Shown piece by piece: positions 1-16,690 of a stretch of DNA of 64,000 bases; position 1 is the stretch's first letter; each line of letters begins with the position of its first letter. Both the position numbers and the translations under genes were made by a program. Under the pieces are notes generated by a model. It was given only the letters and a program-made list of their open reading frames with translations. It was not told the DNA's origin and searched no databases. This DNA is from Lota lota (lineage: Eukaryota; Chordata; Actinopteri; Gadiformes; Lotidae), in contig JACYXH010000522.1 in the NCBI GenBank assembly GCA_026745465.1, positions 3,416,125-3,480,124 of the forward strand. The letters run 5' to 3'.

Positions 1-1004
1 TTTTCTGATACATTTACAGGGACCCAAAAAGGTGACAACATTTTCTTTCTGCCTGAAAACTACAAAGATCTGCGTGCGGCGCCCTTCAAAAGTAATATTT
101 GATAGGTGTCTACAGTCTCTATAGGTGTTTTGTTAGCAATGTTTTTTTTTTTTCATATTTGCTTCACTAAATCCTGTCTCTAATTAGAGCAGCATTGAAC
201 CTCCTCCTAAAAATTCCTCATACAACTCAAGAAGCTAACCTAATCGTCTGTCAAGTCAAAGGTTACATTTAGAGGTTCATAAATATGATCCAAAATATGA
301 TATCCACCATTATGATAATTTCATTTACACTCTTGTATAGGCTATATTACCTTGGCAGATGTAGGAGGCCTGCTGTAGTGCATGATGGTGCCAGTACACT
401 GGTATATCTAACATTTGTTGGGATTGGGGTCCTTAGCACTAGTATTCATTTTATTATTTCTTTCTATCAGTAGGATGGCATCCAACCCAGAGCTATAGGC
501 CGCTACACACCTTGCCTGGTAATGTAAGAACTACCCGTTATGTGGAGGCTTGTCATTCTTGCTGGGCTTGAGGAACAAGTTTAACTACCAAATCCAATCA
601 AACAAAAAACGATATCATCTTAACCCAGGAAACTCTTGACCGTTTATAGATATTTTTGCTTTCTTCATTTTAGTGACGGCATGTGGCATATACATGCTCG
701 ATGTGCTCATCTGCGCCCGTGACTTTTCAGCGCACTACTGATTCTTTTGACCTGTGCTGGACATGCCCCCAACTGCATGCTTGATATTCGACACTAAAAG
801 GACGCCATAACATTCATTAGTAATGAATCAAACATGTGCAATGTGTTTTTGACTTGAGTCCATCCATTGCAAAGAATAACAGTATCGGCAACACTCCTGA
901 ATGTTATTGCTTTGTTGGCGCAGAAGAGTTGAGCAGACAAGTTTGTTTGTTTTCATCAGCCAATCAGGAGTAGATATTTATCAGGATCTTTAGGTAGCAG
1001 CTCA
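1..1004. other. apc intron sequence, no gene seen
   Basis: This AT-rich stretch lies downstream of the third apc coding exon on the minus strand, so it should be intronic. I looked for the next apc exon, which in vertebrates encodes a stretch around DWYYAQLQNL, and found no match on the minus strand. Short open frames here have no recognisable content. Confidence 0.6.
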
Positions 1005-2340
1005 AACCTTTGTTCTAAATGACACTTTGCTACAATGTAAAGTAGTGAGTGTACAGCTTGTATAACAGAGTAAATTTGCTGTCCCCTCAAAATAACTCAA
1101 CACACAGCCATTAATGTCTAAACCGCTGGCAACAAAAGTGAGTACACCCCTAATTGAAAATGTCCAAATTGGGCCCAAAGTGTCAATATTTTGTGTGGCC
1201 AACATCATTATTTTCCAGCACTGCCTTAACCCTCTTGGGCATGGAGTTCACTAGAGCTTCACAGGTTGCCACTGGAGTCCTCTTCCACTCCTCCATGACG
1301 ACATCACGGAGCTGGTGGATGTTAGAGACCTTACACTTCTCCACCTTCCATTTGAGGACACCCCACAGATGCTCAATAGGGTTTAGGTCTGGAGACATGC
1401 TTGGCCAGTCCATCACCTATACCCTCAGCTTCTTTAGCAAGGCAGTGGTCGTCTTGGAGGTGTGTTTGGGATCGCTATCATGTTGGAATACTGCCATGCG
1501 GCCCAGTCTCCGAAGGGAGGGGATCATGCTCTGCTTCAGTATGTCACAGTACATGTTGGCATTCATGGTTCCCTCAATGAACTGTAGCTCCCCAGTGCCG
1601 GCAGCACTCATGCAGCCCCAGACCATGACACTCCCACCCCCATGATTGACTGTAGGCAAGACACACTTGTCTTTGTACTCCTCACCTGGTTGTCGCCACA
1701 CACGCTTGACACCATCTGAACCAAATAAGTTTATCTTGGTCTCATCAGACCACAGGACATGGTTCCAGTAATCCATGTCCTTAGTCTGCTTGTCTTCAGC
1801 AAACTGTTTGCAGGCTTTCTTGTGCATCATCTTTAGAAAAGGCTTCTTTCTGGGACGACAGCCATACAGACCAATTTGATGCAGTGTGCGGCGTATGGTC
1901 TGAGCACTGACAGGCTGACCCCCCACCCCTTCAACCTCTGCAGCAATGCTGGCAGCACTCATACGTCTATTTCCCAAAGACAACCTCTGGATATGACGCT
2001 GAGCATGTGCACTCAACTTCTTTGGTCGACCATGGCAAGGCCTGTTCTGAGTGGAACCTGTCCTGTTAAACTGCTGTATGGTCTTGGCCACCGTGCTGCA
2101 GCTCAGTTTCAGGGTCTTGGCTATCTTCTTATAGCCCAGGCCATCTTTATGTAGAGCAACAATTCTTTTTTTCAGATCCTCAGAGAGTTCTTTGCCATGA
2201 GGTGCCATGTTGAACTTCCAGTGACCAGTATGAGGGAGTGTGAGAGCGATGACACCAAATGTAACACACCTGCTCCCCATTCACACCTGAGACCTTGTAA
2301 CACTAACGAGTCACATGACACCGGGGAGGGAAAATGGCTA
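1005..2340 (-). mobile_element. Tc1/mariner transposon, nearly complete but missing its transposase-proximal terminal repeat
   Basis: The left side (about 1005-1180) is the long terminal inverted repeat of a common teleost Tc1 family, ending inward at CTCAAAATAACTCAACACAC and AAAAGTGAGTACACCCCTAA. The transposase reads on the minus strand. On the other side the expected mirrored repeat is absent: the element stops after GGGAGGGAAAATGGCTA at about 2340, next to the 5' splice site of an apc exon whose last base is 2349. The outer end of the left repeat is also degenerate. The element therefore lost about one arm after insertion and cannot be mobile in cis. Confidence 0.9.
1183..2208 (-). pseudogene. 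Tc1 transposase, one internal stop codon
   Basis: The reading frame begins MAPHGKELSEDLKKRIVAL at 2208 and runs about 341 codons to GHTKY near 1183. The paired-type helix-turn-helix region occupies roughly residues 1-110. The DD34E catalytic core is present: [13 protein letters not shown] carries the first Asp, VFQHDSDPKHTS the second, and [12 protein letters not shown] the Glu. The frame is broken once, by an in-frame TAG at 1417-1419 just after LLKKLRV, where related transposases have a Lys codon. Everything else is open and in one frame, so this is a young-looking copy disabled by a single nonsense change. The start was chosen because MAPHGK is the standard N-terminus of this family; the open frame extends 24 codons upstream without family resemblance. 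Confidence 0.9.
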
Positions 2341-2348
2341 GTTAGTAC

Positions 2349-7104
<4,756 letters not shown>

Positions 7105-7393
7105 GGAGACGTCTGGCGGCAGCGGCGGGCTGGCAGGACACACCTGGAGAGAGAGATAGAGAGACATAAGCCCGTTTCCCACATAGTTCCCGGTAACTTA
7201 CTGGGTGAACCGTTCAGGCACCGCTAGTGATTTTCACTATTCACACATGCAGCTAAGTTCTGGAAGATTTCCGTCTTGTACCTGTTCCAACATGGAATAG
7301 CAATGCCGGAATAGATGGGCCAAGGGACAGTCCAGCATAAGGTGGTAATGCAACACTTGTGGATGCCAGCCGCCATAAAATGTGTGTACTAAG

Positions 7394-8593
7394 TAGTGTT
7401 GCACGGTATACCCTGCCATTTAAAACGGTACAATACCTCATTTTATTAGTACCGGTACTTTCCAAGTTGCTTCGATGTGCAACCGTGGGACAGTGTGTGT
7501 GTGCAGCACTTTGTATCCACTCCCTGCAGGCATTGTGGGCATGTCATCAGTTTTTTTTTTTCTCATATGCATGCTAGCTTTCATTTGAGAACCAGATGCA
7601 TTTCTGCAAGTTACTCTATAAACTGACGGCACGTAGTCTTGGTCTGAATGAAGCACTCCGCTTATTTAATTCACCGAACATCGAGTGGAGGATATCTATA
7701 AAAAACGTTCAACACCGAACGATATGACTGCGTTTGTAGCTTGCTATAATCCAAAGTAGTCTAGGCGGGTAAACTGATTATTAGCAAAATACTTGAAAAT
7801 ATTACTTTGAAGACGCGTTTGACTGCAAAACACAGGATATTTTCAATGTCCTGCTTTGCCAAATGTGCGCATGCGCCGAAGTGTATTCGCGCTTCATTAT
7901 TTTAGAGCTAATTTCGACAGTCTCTTGCCGCTATGCTCTCCACTGCCACACGCGGCGGACGGACAGAACTACACCATGGTGTCAAATGACCTCTTTTGGT
8001 TGTGTAATGCACATTATGATAGATATTTCTTACAATTTATTACGAAGCTAAACATTTTTGAAAAATGTATAAAGAGTTTGTGTCAAAACCACAAAGTAAA
8101 ACTAATGCTATTTAATAATTATGATCTGGTTGCAAATATATAAAGATAGCTATAAGAAAAAGTATAGGGGACATCAGATTACTGCATGCCATGTAAAACC
8201 TTTAATAACACTATTTAAAGCTTTTACAAAATAATTAGTGTTATTGTAAATAATCACACTACAATAATCTAATTATTAATGTTACAAAAAACATTCATGA
8301 TCAAAAACACCTTAATGTATAAAGAAACAAACAAACAAGAAAGCACATAAACTGAACATAAAATTAACAAATTATATGAACTGTAAAATATGAAGCTCAA
8401 ACCCAGGATTATTAGCCTGCACACTACAGTAGTGCACTCAATTTGAACACAAACAGCTCGATACACCTCCTTGGCGGAGGTCTGCGCGCTTGATGTTGTA
8501 GATGTTTACCGTGGTATCGTTTCAGTATCGATATTGAGATATTTAGGGCAGGTATCGTATCGAAGTCATAATTCTGGTACCGTGACAACACTA
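7394..8593. mobile_element. Non-autonomous hAT element with perfect 8-bp target duplication
   Basis: The element is bounded by TAGTGTTGCACGGTA on the left and the reverse complement of TAGTGTTGTCACGGTAC on the right. Both sides are flanked by the identical 8-mer GTACTAAG (7386-7393 and 8594-8601), which is the target-site size used by hAT transposases. It is 1200 bp long. No transposase domain is visible in any frame, so it is a MITE-type derivative. Sub-terminal copies of GGTATCG-like sequence are typical of this fish group. It lies 290 bp upstream of the apc start codon. Confidence 0.92.
7866..7877. promoter_or_regulatory. Near-consensus NRF1-type palindrome inside the hAT MITE
   Basis: TGCGCATGCGCC differs from the NRF1 consensus YGCGCAYGCGCR at one position. 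It lies inside the hAT element 760 bp upstream of the apc start codon. Whether it is used is unknown. Confidence 0.35.
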
Positions 8594-9179
8594 GTACTAA
8601 GAGGACCTCGCTCATTTCGGAACCTGTCCAGAAATGAGTGAAAAAAGGAGCTTGTTTACAGACAAAAGCAGCTGTATTGATACTGTTATCGGATCACCCA
8701 AAAGCATTGGCTCATTAAAATAATCTGTCGCGGATTCAAATACGTCCTCAGCGGAATCTTGGGATTGGTATGCTCACTCCACGTGAAAGCGATTTACGTC
8801 AGACTGACGTAAATCTCCCAGCAATATAATTGCCGGGAGATGTCGCTCATTCACAACACAGCCATACAGGCAGCGATCCAGAAATGTTACTAGGTCTTGA
8901 GCAGGCAAATTATAGGTGCCGATTCCCCGGAATATCAATCCCTGTTCCCATTTACACAGGGAATCTTAAGGAATCTTACAGGGAAAGACTGCATGTGTGA
9001 AAGGGAGAGAGAGGTAGAGACACGGAGACACAGAGAGAGAGAGAGAGAGAGAGAGAGGTAGAGTGACCAAGAGAGGGAGATATGGAGAGAGAGAGAGGTC
9101 GATAGCCATGGACCGACAGAGAGAGACTGAGGTAGAGATAATCTCATTATGCAATACTGCATATTCAGTGTTGCTACGC

Positions 9180-9535
9180 TATTTAGCCTGGTTTACCCGT
9201 TAGCTAGATTAGCAGGCTAACTAGCTGACTGGTTTATCAATTAGCAACTTTAGCTGGTTTGACAGGCTAACTGACTGACTGACTGGTTTGACAGGCCAAC
9301 TGATGAACTGGTTTATGTTAACAGGCTGACTGACTGGTTAATCCATAAACTAGTTCAGCTGGTTTATCAGGCTAACTGACTAACTAGTTAATCCGTTAGC
9401 TAGTTCAGCAGGCTAACTAACTGGCTGGTTAATCCGTAAACTAGTTCAGCTGGTTGATCAGGCTAACTGACTAACTAGTTTATCCGTTAGCTAGTTTAGC
9501 TGGTTTAACAGGCTAAATGACTGGTAGTTAAACAG
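9180..9535. repeat. Degenerate tandem repeat, unit about 35 bp
   Basis: Repeated combinations of GTTAGCTAG, CAGGCTAACTGACTGACTGG and GGTTTATC. It is preceded by (GA)n-rich sequence at about 9000-9110 and followed by CATCCATC-rich sequence to about 9800. No coding content. Confidence 0.8.
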
Positions 9536-10244
9536 CCTTTAGTTTAATGCGATTGAATGACAGTTGTAAGCCAGACATCAACCATCCATCAGCATGCATC
9601 CATCTTACCATCCATCCATCAACCTATCAATCCATCAATCCATCCAACCTCTCATCATCTTCCATCAACAGCCAAACAACCCAACCTCTATAACAATACT
9701 GATAATCCCTCCATCCCTCCCTCCATTTCTGAAGGACATCTTTTGAGGGACGCACCCTCCCTCCCCATTTCTCTTTCTCCATCCATCAACCCTTCTGATT
9801 TATTTTCTAAATTCAAGCCACCATTAAAAAATAATTTAAACAAAATGGAGCCATAATAACAGACCAAAGCCTACGCCCTTATCCTCCTCTCCTCTGTCCC
9901 CATCCCCCCCTCCCCCAGCCCTATCTTTCTCACACACACAACCCTTTTGTCTGCACTAGAGCCATCCTGTTATCGTCTCTGTCTCTTACTCTAATCCATC
10001 TGATGGAGGTAGGATGTCAACAACGAGATGCATGGAAAGAAAAGGAATATATAGAAATATATATATAGAAAAAAAAGATAAGACAGAAGACCGTCAGACT
10101 CACCCCATCGTTGAAGTGGCCGCCATTATCACCTCTCTTCCTCTGTCTCTCTATGTAGCTCTCTCTCTCCCTGTCTCTCTAAATAGCTCTCTCTCTATGT
10201 ATCTCTCTTGTTCTCCATCTCTCCGTCTCTCTCTCTCTCTTTCT

Positions 10245-10890
10245 CCATAGGCCAGTCAGGTGGGTGACCAACAACCAATCAGATCACTGCTCCTCATCTC
10301 TGCTGCTCACCCCTCCCTCTCCGATCCTCTCCCATCCCCCACAATGCATCACAGGGGGCTGAGTGCTCTCTCTCTGGTAGAGTCAGTATAGGTTTGACTA
10401 ACAGCGTCTCTCTGGTAGAGTCAGTATAGGTTTGAATAACAGCCTCTCTCTCTGATAGAGTCAGTATAGGTTTGAATAACAGCCTCTCTAACATCGAGTA
10501 ATGTTGGCTCACAAGATTAGCTATTGGGTCATATGATAAGGGCTTCAACGATAAGTCGATTAATAGATAGACAATTAGTTGAATCAAAGTTTGATAATTG
10601 GTTAATCGTTTTAATTTACCAAGCACAAATAACCTTTGCTTCTTAATGTTACAGTCCTCTATGCAGCCCTCTTATTTTTCCATCTCTCTCTCTCCCTGCC
10701 TCTCCGTAGGCCACAGTCAGGTGGGTACCATCAACCAATCAGATCACCGCTCCTCATCTCTGCTGCTCACCCCTTCCCATCTCTGCTGCTCACCCCTCCC
10801 ATCTCCCAACCCCACAATGCAACACAGGGGCCTGATTCTCTCTCTCTCTGGTAGAGTTAGTATAGGTTTGAATAAAGTCTCTCTCTCTCT
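10245..10890. repeat. Direct duplication of a roughly 180-bp block
   Basis: The block beginning TAGGCCAGTCAGGTGGGTGA and containing CAACCAATCAGATCACTGCT and CATCTCTGCTGCTCACCCCT occurs at about 10247-10450 and again at about 10705-10880. Both copies are embedded in TCTC-rich sequence with the short repeat GTAGAGTCAGTATAGGTTTG. The two copies differ by scattered substitutions. Confidence 0.8.
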
Positions 10891-11699
10891 CTCTCTCTCT
10901 CTAACGTAGTATACAATATATTTATTTCTGTGGCAAACATTTGGACTATTTAACGTAGTGTGAACACTGGCCAAGCATTTTATAAGGGCCTACCCATAAA
11001 TATCATAACTCAAGTATTAAGCCATTTTTTTCAATCCATATATAATCAATTCAATGTATGAAGTTGACTTGAATCCGAGCTGAATCTAAACTTAGCTGAA
11101 TCGGATCATATTGAATCAGCTTTGAACCACAGTGTATGGGATCGTTACAGATGTATCTGTATTGTTTATGTATCCTATCGTAGACCATGTATCTAGATAC
11201 GTATATGATCGCCTGAGGGAGAGAGATACACACCCCTAGCTAGTAACAGTTTATCGTGTTAGTTAACATGATGTGGCGCTAGTCAAAATGTTGAGTATGC
11301 AGTTTGCTAATGCTAGCAGCGACAGAAAGCAACTTTGCTACGAACACTTAAAAAGGAGAAAGAAACATGTCCAGAGAATTTAGAACAACTCAAAATCTAA
11401 ATTAACCTTGAGAAATGTGTATTTCTTGACCTGCCAATGTTTCGGGCATTGGCTGGTGTTCACCCTGCTCACTCAGGCCACCACCACTCATTCCTGATGT
11501 AAGTGTAGTTTTACTGTCTTAATTGATATAACAATGGTTCTGGATGTGAACAAGCGTTTAGTGCTAGTTTTTATAACACTGGTTCTGGATGTGAACAAGT
11601 GTTTGCTTAATAAAGCGAAAAACTCATTTTATTAAGGTCTTATTTCAGTAACTGATAAAATGGCATAGATTACTTTGTTGATGATCATAAAATACATAT

Positions 11700-11975
11700 G
11701 ACCATGTTTATGGGGAACACAACCAACTTATTCCAGCACCTGCGACAGAGACATGCGGTGGAACGGCAGGTGTGTGTAGCACCAAGAGATGCAGATGCAG
11801 CTCAAGCTACAAAGCGCCTGCAAGGAAGCAGGTAACCTTGGCAGCAGCATTTTCATCATTCATTCCTTATGACAAGAAAGGGCCCCACTGGCAGGCGATC
11901 ACAGATGTGGTCACATATTACATCGCAAAAGATATGGTCCCCATTTACACAGTAGAAAAAAATATAAGATGCTGC
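11700..11975 (+). pseudogene. hAT (ZBED-like) transposase fragment
   Basis: The plus strand encodes TNLFQHLRQRHAVE, then, after a frame change, VTLAAAFSSFIPYDKKGPHW and YYIAKDMVPIYTVEKN. This matches the region just after the BED zinc finger of hAT transposases, where related proteins read NL..HL..H and, later, YIAKDMxPxxTVE. The catalytic domain is absent. It is a short, decayed plain DNA transposon fragment. Confidence 0.75.
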
Positions 11976-12109
11976 AAACGATGGACCATATATTTTGGTA
12001 TTTTTAATTTGTTTAGAGAAAAACAAAAAAAATAATCTAGCTTCAAATAATAAATTGTCCATTAGTTAAAAACAAAAAAACATTTCCAAAGTATATGGTG
12101 GCATTTGGT

Positions 12110-12300
12110 CATTTTTTATCAGAGGCTTTTATCCAAAGCAACAGTGAATCCAGAGACAAGTCAACATGGAGCAGGTAGGGGTTACGGGTCATCTTGCTGT
12201 AGGATGCCTAGTTAGACTGTGAACATTGGGAATCTAACCCAGAACCTTTCGTCTGGGAGTGGAACACCCATAACCACTAGAATGTCGAGCTTCTAGCCAA
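12110..12300. repeat. Interspersed repeat of a common teleost type
   Basis: The segment TTTTATCCAAAGCAACAGTG, GAGCAGGTAGGGGTTACGGG, AATCTAACCCAGAACCTTTC and CATAACCACTAGAATGTCGA follows the order of a very common fish interspersed repeat, recalled rather than searched. It is non-coding. Confidence 0.6.
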
Positions 12301-12615
12301 AGAGCTCCTTTAGTAGCAGGCTGACCACATGCCCAGCCCAGAGCTCCAGTCTCCTGTAGCAGCAGCAGTCAGGGTACAACCAGCACTGCTGTGGATGACC
12401 ATGTTGTTGGCGCTATTGTCCACTAGATAGATGAACTGGTGCATCCGTCAACCAGCTGTCATATTTGGCATCATGGTTTCCCATTAATTAATTAGACTGT
12501 GGGGGACCAGCAGTCTAATTTCTACCGCTCCAACTAGACTAAACCCCAACCAAAGACAGCCTCACACACAAAGCGCATCTATTCTTCTTCATTAAAAAAA
12601 ATACGTTGCTGCACA

Positions 12616-13514
12616 TAGGGATGTTAAGATTTTAACGGTACTCTTATCGGTTCTTTTTTGACAGAGCGTCATCGACTTTACTCTCAAAATATAACAGATA
12701 AAATAGAATGCATTATTATTCATTAAACTATCCACATTATATAAAATGTACAAAATAAACCTGACATTGTGCTAATAAATGTCAGGTTACCAACAACAAG
12801 TTACCTGTTGTTTCAGATCGAATTCGAACACAAAAAAATGTAATGCAGGACTTGACAGTATTTTTTACTTTGCGTATTAATAGTCTTAGAGCATTTCAGA
12901 TTTCATTTATGAAAGGCACCATAGCTAAACAATCAGCGGGCTTATGTTACTTTTAATCATTAACCCTTGTTCGTATTATTAATTTAACCCCGTGAGTGTG
13001 GGAGAGTTGAACTACGAGCTAGGCTGTCTAAAACATTTCTCCGCCTGTATGAGATGCACTTTCGCTAGATGTTTCGTATATTGCTCTTGATTCCGCTCTT
13101 ACATGAAAGCGACTTGTTGCACTTGAGGCAACGAGCATTGTCAGCGTCAACTTTAGTGAAATGTAACCACAATTCTTAACGTTCAGTTCTTTCCGCCATT
13201 GTCGTCTGTGTGTGTGCGCGTGCGTGCTGCACGGTGCCCAGCTGTAGAGCTGCCACGCCCCCCGGCTCGCACACAGGCGCTACGAGAGATCTCTCGGAAC
13301 AGCAAAAATGCATCATTGACTAATGTTTAAATCGTATTGCATAATAACGGACTTGGTGAGATAAAATGTGCAAGGTAACATTTATGTAGCAATAATAAAT
13401 CACTTTTACTTTTATTTTTTGAGTACCGATAGCAGAACCGATAAGGTCGGAGTTTATCGATGCATAATTTGTACTCGGGGCCCGTTTAATACCTGGTTTC
13501 GGTACCCATCCCTA
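12616..13514 (-). mobile_element. Non-autonomous hAT element with a BED-finger relic
   Basis: The ends are TAGGGATGTTAAGATTTTAA and, on the other strand, TAGGGATGGGTACCGAAACC. The flanking 8-mers are GCTGCACA (12608-12615) and GTTGCACA (13515-13522), which match at seven of eight positions. On the minus strand near 13090-13175 a frame reads LWLHFTKVDADNARCLKCNK and SLSCKSGIKSN, the core of a BED zinc finger (aromatic pair, Cys-x2-Cys). The element thus derives from an autonomous hAT by internal deletion and keeps part of the transposase N-terminus. Confidence 0.85.
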
Positions 13515-13522
13515 GTTGCACA

Positions 13523-14799
13523 TTAAAAGAAACTGTTAAAATGCAAATAAATAAAAAAGCCAATTAGTTATTAGGCCTACCAACATAAAGAAAGCAACTT
13601 TTTATTAAATGCGACCAAATAAAGTATGTAGGCTTTAGCATATCCTAATTAGTTAGACGATTTTATAATCGAAAAACATTTTACGATGGAACGATTGGCC
13701 TTGTGATTGTCCAATCGACATTCAGTGGGTACCAGCAGAACCCACGGGCTCGTGTTGAATTTCATTTCTTGGTTTTAAGCACTTCCACCGATAACGTGGT
13801 AAACTCCCACAAGCAGCAACCAGAGGATGCGGGTGGGCGATATTACATTATATGCAATATAATATGTCGATATTAATGTGCACACGAAACGTCACCCTGC
13901 ATTATCGAGTACAACTCGATTTGAAAATCACCGGGACAAAAATGTAATTTAACATTGAATGTGATTGGTCTTTGCGATTTATTCTCACGTCAATAAAATA
14001 CAAAATCATAGCTCTGAATGGGACTGTACACATACGACGTGATTTCCGATTTCTAACCGCGAATTAATCAGTTTCACCAATGACAATCAGGTATCTTTGT
14101 CAGTCACTATGATTACTGTAATTGTTGTAGGACATGGTGGAGGTAATATCCTATTTACGTTTCATCTCGATAGCAATCGGCGTTACAAGACAATGTTTAC
14201 TTGCAATGCGGTACGTGATTGTAGTTTGCTTTTGATAACATGACGGTGTGCTGTTGTATCGCAACGGTTTCATTTTGGACACCAAATTTCTCCCAAAGAG
14301 TGGTAGCCTACTTCGAGTTATTGTACAGGGAAACCATGATATATTCCTCGAACAGACAAACACAAGGGCAGCCTCTCTGGGTAGCCTTATTGTAACTTAA
14401 TATGGCTAACTCTTCAAGGGAGTCCCTCCCTCTTTATCTTTCCCACATCCGTACACACATACGTACCAACGTCCCGTGCGCACACTGAATGAAAATGAAC
14501 GTAAATGGGCGACAGGCCAGATGACATTGCTGACACAAAGATGCCTTCGACTGGCGTGGAGAAGAGGGCCTCTGAATCCGGAGTGGAAGATACAATTCCC
14601 AGACATGGCTCAACTTTGCTGTTCACTTTTGCCAGCTTTTTGCTACTAGAAATTGGTTCTTCATGAGTTGACATGGAGTATTTTCTGTATGCACATATAC
14701 TTTGTATGGCAGAAGACATGAAAATAGTCAAATATCGTCAAAACAACAGAACATATCGGAGTATAATATTTTGGTATACTGGCCAACCCCTAGTGGCTT
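13523..14799. other. Intergenic sequence, no gene seen
   Basis: AT-rich sequence between fktn and apc with short palindromic AT motifs (for example near 13850). No conserved coding content was recognised on either strand. Confidence 0.5.
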
Positions 14800-14935
14800 A
14801 TGGTTCCCGGACACTTGTAATATAACGCTACGGTGTGTGGCGCAGTTCGTATACAACATCGCTACGCTCATACACAACTACAGTACAAAAAAAATATATA
14901 TATCACAAAGTTGCCGTGGGTCATATCCATGTAGA
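14800..14935 (-). repeat. Dispersed repeat family, copy 2
   Basis: On the plus strand it shows CCCGGACACTTGTAATATAA, TGTGTGGCGC, ACAACATCGCTACGCTCATA and CACAACTACAGTAC, which is the reverse complement of the motif order in copy 1. Confidence 0.7.
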
Positions 14936-15784
14936 TAACCATCACAGCTTCCTATAACTCCCTGCCCAAAATGCCTTTTTAAAATATCAGTGTTCCTGAA
15001 ATCCTGAAACAGGAACTCAATCTATCCCAATGGGAAATTTCCAAGGCCCCAACTTCATAATACAATTAGGAATTAAAAGACAACCATTTAGTACGAAAGC
15101 AATATTAACAAACTCATTAACTTTCTGCCAAACAATGTATCCATGTTATCTATTAATCTGGCTATTGCAATGTAATAAGGATATTACAAGTACTGTGATA
15201 ACGGTTGCATCCCTTTGAAACTATGCGTTACATGTCTACAAGTTAAATACCTATGACAGAAAAAACACATTCAGTCCTAAGGTTGTGTGATGCGGTCATC
15301 TTAAACCTGTGCATATAATTTGTTGTCATAACATTTCAGATAGGGTATATTTATATGAGGCATGAAAACATGGAAACTTTGCAGTTGACATGCTCACAAT
15401 AATTTTGTGTTACTATTATCGGAATGTTCAAATGATCTTGCATAGACTGTGTAACGTTACGTTATATATCCACACCATAAATTATATTATTACACACCAT
15501 ACCACACACCCAACACCAAACCATAATGCTAAATGATCCAGCTACTGCAGGAGTCACACTCCAAAACTCTTCGATGTCTGTATTATATTAGTATAAATAG
15601 ATTTGTATTACTAGTATTACCTCTGGATGGAAGGAGTCTATAGCTAGCATAGTACCGCTGCTAAAGCCTGTTTTCCAGGTCGATTTTAATATTTTGAGTT
15701 TATAAATAACAGACCTGTCATAATGTTTTGTTTGAGTAACACAGGAAGGTTGTATTATGAATACTGTGATTATTCTTAGCAAAA

Positions 15785-15905
15785 CTCAGAGCTGGTGGAG
15801 CTAACCTGATTGCTAGCTGGTGGAACTAACCTGTTAGCTAGCTGGTGGAACTAACCTGTTAGCTAGCTGGTGGCGCTAACCTCTTAGCCTAGCTGGTGGT
15901 GCTAT
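15785..15905. repeat. Minisatellite, unit about 25-28 bp
   Basis: Four to five copies of GCTGGTGGAACTAACCTGTT with AGCTA spacers. Confidence 0.85.
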
Positions 15906-16189
15906 TTAGTATAGGCCAAGTGCAACTCGGCTAGGAAGGCATAGGCGATCCTTTGCTAACACGCACACACAATACACAAAACACAATAAAACACGAACAC
16001 ATTGTCACACACGTTACACACATGCACGCGCACACACACAAACACACTCGTTCAGGATTAGCCGTAGCTGCAAGCTATGCTAGTTTCTGTGGCCTTGCAA
16101 ATGCTAACAACAGATCAAATGAAAAAGAGGGAACACAAAATGGGGATAACATGCGGAATAAAATGTATTGGTTGTTTTATCGGTCTTAC

Positions 16190-16340
16190 CGTGGCCTTTG
16201 TTCCGCTATCTCGCTCTCTTTTCACCCTTCCTTCTTTCTCTCCACTCCCAACTTTCACTCGCTCCATCTCCCCTCCTCCTGGCCAATCAGCACGCTCATT
16301 CCCCCCTCGTTTTCGCCAATCAAAACGCTTCTTCAGTTTC
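16190..16340. promoter_or_regulatory. Candidate promoter region with two CCAAT boxes
   Basis: Two CCAAT boxes in the same orientation, GGCCAATCAGCA at about 16281 and GCCAATCAAAA at about 16315, lie in a pyrimidine-rich, relatively GC-rich patch. It is the best promoter-like segment between the end of fktn and the first coding exon of apc, so it could serve a non-coding first exon of apc. That assignment is inference; no TATA box or initiator was identified. Confidence 0.3.
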
Positions 16341-16399
16341 GCATACCCGTTAATGAATAATCGGTCATTAATATCAAGCTCTATTTACTTTAAAGTGTA

Positions 16400-16690
16400 G
16401 GAGGAGTGTGGTGTTGGTGGGTTGAGAGGGAGGAAGGAGGAGGACGAACTTGGAGGATGAGATGGTGGATGTAGGAAGATGTGGGTGGAGGCAGTAGTAG
16501 TGGGTGGTGGAGGTGGAAGGAAGAGACGGTGGAGGAGGAGGTAGTTGGTGTAGGGGGAGGAGTGGGTGGAGGCGGAGGAGGTGGTAGGAAGAGGTGGTGC
16601 AGGAGGAGGAAGAAGTGGTGGGTGCAGGAAGAGGAGGTGGTGGAGGAGGAGAAAATGGGTGTAGGAGGAGGAGGTGGAGGTGCTGGAGGA
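16400..16690. repeat. Polypurine (GGA/GGT)-rich tract
   Basis: About 290 bp of plus-strand sequence built from GGAGGAGGTGG-type units with many GG and GGG runs. The long open frames across it on both strands reflect the composition, not a gene. It could fold into G-quadruplexes. Confidence 0.85.

Noticed and set aside
14414-14731. Open frame of 105 codons on the minus strand
   Set aside because: No family resemblance, no splice-consistent neighbours, AT-rich intergenic setting.
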